The notes beneath the pieces were generated by a model, which saw only the letters and a list, made by a program, of their open reading frames with translations, did not search any database and had not been told where the DNA came from. From DATKMS01 sp041497995 (GTDB lineage: Bacteria; Desulfobacterota; Binatia; HRBIN30): a stretch of DNA of 7,931 nucleotides. Each line of letters starts with the position of its first letter. Within the stretch, counting starts at the first letter, position 1. The translations under genes were made by a program, and so were the position numbers. This document shows, in pieces, positions 5,063-7,931 of this stretch. The stretch covers positions 1 through 7,931 of the forward strand of contig JBGQHM010000311.1 of the NCBI GenBank assembly GCA_041497995.1, in the 5' to 3' direction.

Positions 5063-5830
5063 ATGGCTGTCGTCGTCGTGACTGGATCGGCGTCCGGCAT
5101 TGGGTCGGCAACCCGTCAACGGCTGGAGACGGCGGGCGACAACGTGATCGGCGTCGACCTGCGCGACGCAGAAATCCTTGCCGATCTAGCGACACCCCTC
5201 GGACGGAGTGAGGCAATCGCGGCTGTCGAGCGAGCAACGCATGGCCGCCTCGATGGATTGGTGGTGTGCGCGGGGATTGGTCCGGAGTCCGAGCCCTGGT
5301 CCACGATCGTATCGTTGAACTACTTCGGCGCGCACGCGTTGTTGGAGGGGCTGCGCCCTGCCCTCGCTGCGGCGGAGGCGCCGGCAGCGGTTGCCGTCTC
5401 GTCGAACTCGTCGACCCTGCCGAACGCTGACACTCCGCTCGTGGACGCGTGCCTCGCGGGTAGCGAGATGGAAGCACGCAACATCGCCCTGACCCTTGAC
5501 GGCCATCGGACGTACGCCGGCTCGAAGCGGGCGCTGGCGCGTTGGGTACGCCGCAACGCCCCGGGAGCCGACTGGGCAGCGGCCGGCATCCGCCTCAATG
5601 CGGTGGCACCGGGGGCTGCGTTGACGCCCTTGCTCCAGCGCGGCCTCGACCACCCAGCGTACGGACCTGCCATCCGCAATTTTCCGATCCCGTTGGGCGA
5701 CTTCGGCACTCCGGATCAGATCGCCGCGGCCATCACGTTCCTGCTCAGCCCCGAGGCGTCATTCTGCTGCGGCAGCATTCTGTTCGTCGACGGCGGCACC
5801 GACGCGTTGTTGCGTCCCGACGACTACTGA
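5063..5830 (+). CDS. Short-chain dehydrogenase, 3-alpha-hydroxysteroid dehydrogenase/carbonyl reductase-like
   Basis: A 255-residue classical SDR, cytoplasmic oxidoreductase of alcohol/ketone pairs. TGSASGIG (7-14) is the Rossmann glycine motif; D32 in GVDLRDAE favours NAD(H) over NADP(H); VCAGIGP (68-74) replaces NNAG; the catalytic triad is S114 in VSSNSS, Y151 and K155 in TYAGSKRAL; DGGTDALLRP (243-252) is near the C-terminus. As I recall it, the Comamonas testosteroni HsdA protein shares the same layout (IRDAEVIADL, VVSVNYFGA, LAYAGSKNAL, IDGGIDAVMRP), so this subfamily is likely; a steroid as real substrate is not proven. ATG 5063 has GAGGAG 6 nt upstream. It follows the cyclic-nucleotide-binding gene by 58 nt. 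Confidence 0.9.
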   Translation: MAVVVVTGSASGIGSATRQRLETAGDNVIGVDLRDAEILADLATPLGRSEAIAAVERATHGRLDGLVVCAGIGPESEPWSTIVSLNYFGAHALLEGLRPALAAAEAPAAVAVSSNSSTLPNADTPLVDACLAGSEMEARNIALTLDGHRTYAGSKRALARWVRRNAPGADWAAAGIRLNAVAPGAALTPLLQRGLDHPAYGPAIRNFPIPLGDFGTPDQIAAAITFLLSPEASFCCGSILFVDGGTDALLRPDDY

Positions 5831-5832
5831 CT

Positions 5833-5867
5833 ACCGAGCCCTCAACGTCTGTGCTCGGTGTTCCGAG
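5833..5867 (+). other. Overlapping alternative stem-loops after the SDR gene
   Basis: ACCGAGC (5833-5839) can pair with GCTCGGT (5853-5859), a perfect 7-bp stem with a 13-nt loop. The same CTCGG (5854-5858) can instead pair with CCGAG (5863-5867) through a 4-nt loop. The stems exclude each other. They begin right after the SDR stop codon and end 20 nt before the next gene. No T-run follows, so a classical intrinsic terminator is not supported. Confidence 0.35.
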
Positions 5868-5886
5868 ATGCTATGGTGTGCGCCGC

Positions 5887-6297
5887 ATGCGTCGGTGCGT
5901 CGTTCTCCTCTTGCTGGCTTGCGCAGCGAGCTGCCTCTGGCGCAGCTACGGCACGATCATGGAGGTTCATCTCGATGTGCTGACCCAGACCGCGGACAAG
6001 CTGTGCAGCGTGGTCGAGAGCAAGCGCGGGCTGACGGTGGAGGGGATGGCCGAGTACGTCTACCCGGCGCAGCGCGCCCGCGAGTTCTTGCGACAGTTCA
6101 GCAGCTACAGCGACCGCCGGTCGTATCAGCAGCTCGGCACGCTGCTGGATCGATACGAAGCACTGGTGCGCGAGGTCGACGCAGCGCGGTCACAGGGGCG
6201 GCTCGGGCCAAGCGACGCGCCACACCTGAACAGCGAGCGCGATGCGTTACGGGCGTTGGCAACTGAGATCCGGGAAGATTTGAAGAACGGCAAATGA
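5887..6297 (+). CDS. Small putative lipoprotein, helical, unknown function
   Basis: A 136-residue protein with a short N-terminal signal: RR at 2-3, a hydrophobic core VVLLLLA (5-11) and candidate lipobox cysteines at C12 (LLAC) and C16 (AASC). LLAC fits the -3 Leu rule better. The rest is charged and probably mostly alpha-helical (residues 25-135), with several Arg/Glu-rich helices and no motif that I recognise. ATG 5887 is used; an in-frame GTG at 5878 would add three residues. TATGGT (5872-5877) is a possible -10 box ending 9 nt before the ATG, which would give an almost leaderless transcript, but its -35 is not convincing. It is 56 nt downstream of the SDR, so read-through is also possible. 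Confidence 0.7.
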   Translation: MRRCVVLLLLACAASCLWRSYGTIMEVHLDVLTQTADKLCSVVESKRGLTVEGMAEYVYPAQRAREFLRQFSSYSDRRSYQQLGTLLDRYEALVREVDAARSQGRLGPSDAPHLNSERDALRALATEIREDLKNGK

Positions 6298-6301
6298 ATC
6301 T

Positions 6302-6344
6302 GCGGTGGGGGCACGGGCCTCTACCACTATCCTACCCACACCGC
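6302..6344 (+). other. Weak inverted repeat after the lipoprotein gene
   Basis: GCGGTGGGG (6302-6310) can pair with CCCACACCGC (6335-6344), with one bulge and a 24-nt loop. It begins 4 nt after the lipoprotein stop codon and lacks a T-run. It might end the upstream transcript, but support is slight. Confidence 0.25.
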
Positions 6345-6360
6345 GGCGGGGCGGAGTCTG

Positions 6361-6388
6361 TCGACTTTGGCGTGTCTCTGACTACAAT
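6361..6388 (+). promoter_or_regulatory. Promoter giving a leaderless transcript for the CDP-alcohol phosphatidyltransferase
   Basis: TACAAT (6383-6388, 5 of 6 to TATAAT) is preceded after a 16-nt spacer by TCGACT (6361-6366, 4 of 6 to TTGACA). The -10 box ends exactly 6 nt before the ATG at 6395, so the expected start of transcription falls on the A of the start codon. No Shine-Dalgarno is present in the intervening bases. The promoter of the antitoxin gene at 7111 has the same box and the same 6-nt distance. Confidence 0.6.
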
Positions 6389-6394
6389 GCCGTC

Positions 6395-6982
6395 ATGTTC
6401 GAGCGTCTCGGGCCGCACGCGGCGAACGCGCTGACAGCCGGGCGCGTGCTGTTCACGCCGGTCTTCGTGGGCTTGATCTGCGCCGCCCCGACAACACCGG
6501 TGCTGGGCTGGCTGGCGGTCCTCGTCTTCGCCGGTATCGCCGCCAGCGACGTCATCGATGGCCGCGTGGCGCGGCGCTGGGGCAGTGCCTCACGAGGTGG
6601 CCGCACCTTCGACCACCTCGCCGACATCACCTTCATTCTCGCGGCGCTGTGGACGTACGAGCGTTTAGGATTGGTGCCGTGGTGGGTGCCGGCGTCCATC
6701 GCCGTATCCTTCGCGTTCTACGTCATTGACTCGTGGTCACGGCCGACAGCGCGCGGCAGTCTCATCGGCAGCCGTGTCGGACACATCGGCGGCGTGTGCA
6801 ACTACGTGCTCATCGGCGTCCTCGTCTGCAACGACTCGGCAGCGATTCGCGCGTTGTCCGATGCAACGATGCATCTGCTGTTCTGTTTGGTGCCGACTTA
6901 CTCCGGGCTCGCCATGGCGATGCGCCTGAGTGCGCGCCCCGCCACGGTGCCGCCGGTCGGAATGATCGCCGATGCCGAATAG
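6395..6982 (+). CDS. CDP-alcohol phosphatidyltransferase family membrane protein
   Basis: A 195-residue integral membrane enzyme. The signature D-x2-DG-x2-AR-x8-G-x3-D-x3-D is complete: D52, D55, G56, A59, R60, G69, D73 and D77. These residues bind the metal ions and the CDP moiety. NALTAGRVLFTPVFV (11-25) is the usual first membrane helix, followed by about four or five more hydrophobic stretches (near 36-51, 76-90, 97-111, 132-145, 158-176). The family transfers a phosphatidyl or similar group from CDP-linked donor to an alcohol (for example PgsA, PssA). The acceptor cannot be assigned. The length suits PgsA-like proteins, but the region after the motif is not typical enough to name it. ATG 6395 is preferred to an in-frame upstream ATG at 6305 because the family N-terminus starts here and a -10 box lies immediately upstream. 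Confidence 0.88.
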   Translation: MFERLGPHAANALTAGRVLFTPVFVGLICAAPTTPVLGWLAVLVFAGIAASDVIDGRVARRWGSASRGGRTFDHLADITFILAALWTYERLGLVPWWVPASIAVSFAFYVIDSWSRPTARGSLIGSRVGHIGGVCNYVLIGVLVCNDSAAIRALSDATMHLLFCLVPTYSGLAMAMRLSARPATVPPVGMIADAE

Positions 6983-7032
6983 GAGTCAGGATCGAAGAGG
7001 CTCACCCATGGCCGAGTGAGGAGACGAGTGGA

Positions 7033-7050
7033 TGGCGGCGCGCGCCGCCA
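7033..7050. other. Perfect 18-bp GC-only-core palindrome
   Basis: TGGCGGCG-CGCGCCGCCA reads identically on both strands with no spacer. It lies 50 nt after the phosphatidyltransferase stop and 25 nt before the -35 box of the antitoxin promoter. It could be a regulator-binding site for the toxin-antitoxin operon or part of a transcript-end hairpin, though it has no loop and no following T-run. GC-rich DNA makes such palindromes less rare than in AT-rich DNA. Confidence 0.45.
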
Positions 7051-7075
7051 GACTTCTGGAGCCGCGCTCTTCGGT

Positions 7076-7104
7076 TTGCAGGCTCTCCGCCACCCCACTA
7101 CAAT
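7076..7104 (+). promoter_or_regulatory. Promoter of the VapBC-type operon, leaderless
   Basis: TTGCAG (7076-7081, TTG core) and TACAAT (7099-7104, 5 of 6) are separated by 17 nt. The -10 box ends 6 nt before the ATG at 7111, so transcription should begin on the start codon. The 6-nt gap, CGCCTC, holds no Shine-Dalgarno. Confidence 0.65.
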
Positions 7105-7110
7105 CGCCTC

Positions 7111-7350
7111 ATGACAACGGTGACGATTGAGGAGATCCAACAGGACGTACCTGGCTATCTCCGCCGAGTGCAGGCGGGGGAGGCGTTCACGATCGTGCGA
7201 GATGACGAACCGATCGCGGAGATCCGTCCCGTCCGCCAAGCTCTTCTGCGGCCTCGACCAACCGGGCTGTGTGCCGGCGAGTTCGTCGTCCCCGATGACT
7301 TTGACGCTGCATTGCCTGAGGACATGCTACGGCAGTTCGAAGGCCGATGA
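7111..7350 (+). CDS. Antitoxin of a type II toxin-antitoxin pair (Phd/YefM-VapB-like)
   Basis: A 79-residue protein. The N-terminal half (TVTIEEIQQDVPGYLRRVQA, residues 3-22, then GEAFTIVRDDEPIAEIRPV, 23-41) has the Phd/YefM fold pattern: helix, then a beta-hairpin around a D-x-x-P-I-A turn, used for DNA binding and dimerisation. The C-terminal part (GLCAGEFVVPDDFDAALPEDMLRQFEGR, 52-79) matches the toxin-binding tail of antitoxins paired with PIN toxins, including the VPDDFDAxLPED motif. It neutralises the toxin encoded next and should autoregulate the operon. Its stop codon overlaps the toxin start as ATGA, so translation is coupled. The ATG at 7111 follows a -10 box by 6 nt. Confidence 0.9.
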   Translation: MTTVTIEEIQQDVPGYLRRVQAGEAFTIVRDDEPIAEIRPVRQALLRPRPTGLCAGEFVVPDDFDAALPEDMLRQFEGR

Positions 7351-7733
7351 GGATACTCCTCGACACGCACATCTTCCTTTGGTTCATTGCTGGCGACACG
7401 CGGCTTCCACTTCCGGTGAGAGAAAGCGTCCGCGACCCTGACACTGAGGTCTACCTCAGCGTCGCGTCCGTCTCAGAAGCCGTGATCAAGTATCAGCTCG
7501 GACGACTTTCGCTCCCGGAACCACCTCAGACGTACGTGCCGCGACAACGCGAGCGCCATCAGATCGCCAGCCTGACCATCGACGAAGCAAGCGTCGCCCG
7601 GCTTGCCGAGCTGCCGCCGATCCATCGTGATCCCTTCGATCGCATCCTCGTGGCGCAAGCACAGCGCTACGGTTTGACCGTTGCGACTGTTGACCCACTC
7701 GTCAAGCGATACGCAGTGCCGATCGTCGGGTGA
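7347..7733 (+). CDS. vapC: PIN-domain ribonuclease toxin (VapC family)
   Basis: A 128-residue PIN nuclease that, when freed from its antitoxin, cuts RNA in a metal-dependent way. Acidic residues are in the expected places: D6 in LLDTH, E44 in SVSEAVIK, D95 and D98 in HRDPFDRILVAQA (93-105) and D116 in TVDPLV. The subtype is the COG3744-like group recognised by LLDTHxFLW and the HRDPFDR motif. The usual Trp before the Glu (S-x-W-E) is Ser here (SVSE), a mild deviation. Its ATG overlaps the antitoxin stop by 4 nt. Length is normal, so the toxin looks intact. Confidence 0.92.
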   Translation: MRILLDTHIFLWFIAGDTRLPLPVRESVRDPDTEVYLSVASVSEAVIKYQLGRLSLPEPPQTYVPRQRERHQIASLTIDEASVARLAELPPIHRDPFDRILVAQAQRYGLTVATVDPLVKRYAVPIVG

Positions 7734-7931
7734 CGCCCGAAGCAGATGCGGCCGTCCCTCAGTCACGAGGCCCGCCCACTGCGTCGACGAGCTCCTACGG
7801 TGAGCGTGCAGCCGGCGGCCGGGAGTGTCGATCGAGGGCGGCATCTCACATGAGGTTGCCGTGGCGGCAGCAGGAGCCGCACACAGGCAGATACCCATCA
7901 CGCAGCCGGCGCCGCAAGCGGTGAAACGTCG

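Noticed and set aside
7473..7901. 142-codon minus-strand ORF at the right end
   Set aside because: Most of it is antisense to the PIN toxin, and no start signal or family similarity is visible.
7730..7924. 64-codon plus-strand ORF after the toxin
   Set aside because: It overlaps the toxin stop and has no ribosome binding site, promoter or recognisable motif; the composition is Arg/Ser-rich noise.

Overview
This is a GC-rich bacterial chromosomal window with ordinary housekeeping or lipid-type genes on both strands and, at its left end, what looks like a fragment of an integron cassette array. No rRNA, tRNA or CRISPR is visible. The gene set (a 3-alpha-hydroxysteroid-dehydrogenase-like SDR, an aldehyde dehydrogenase, a FabF-type ketosynthase, an F420/PNPOx-like split-barrel protein, a VapBC pair) and the base composition suit an uncultured Desulfobacterota/Binatota-like or similar environmental proteobacterial lineage. 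That assignment is a guess; there is no phylogenetic marker here.

Layout. (1) 1-780, minus strand: a small membrane-protein gene (749-435) is followed by a well-formed attC recombination site (391-293), then by the start of a second gene encoding a secreted protein that runs off the left edge. Just upstream of the first gene a GTTCGGC core sits in a context resembling the end of a class 1 attI site. The pieces fit one 465-bp gene cassette and the beginning of the next, but no integrase gene fits in the remaining space. (2) 781-1030: no gene; two related hairpin-forming repeats. (3) 1031-2539, minus: NAD(P)-dependent aldehyde dehydrogenase with a strong ribosome binding site, divergent from (4) 2628-3035, plus: a small membrane-anchored split-barrel protein. 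(5) 3051-4295, minus: FabF-type beta-ketoacyl-ACP synthase, converging tail to tail with the previous gene. (6) 4323-4632: intergenic region with a possible fabF promoter/operator, a 97-bp dispersed-type inverted repeat, a weak promoter candidate and a perfect 7-bp hairpin or operator. (7) 4633-5830, plus: stand-alone cyclic-nucleotide-binding domain protein and an SDR, probably one operon. (8) 5887-6297, plus: small putative lipoprotein. (9) 6395-6982, plus: CDP-alcohol phosphatidyltransferase. (10) 7111-7733, plus: Phd/VapB-type antitoxin and PIN-domain toxin overlapping by ATGA. The last 198 bases hold no gene I can support.

Two themes stand out. The first is the integron remnant: the attC site is supported by symmetric R boxes, paired L boxes with one extra unpaired base, and the correct orientation relative to the adjacent gene. 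The second is apparent leaderless transcription: the phosphatidyltransferase and the antitoxin genes each have a TACAAT -10 box ending exactly 6 nt before the ATG, so transcription should start at or next to the first base of the start codon, and two other genes show a looser version. The ALDH, cyclic-nucleotide-binding and SDR genes instead carry clear Shine-Dalgarno sequences, so the locus appears to mix both modes of initiation.
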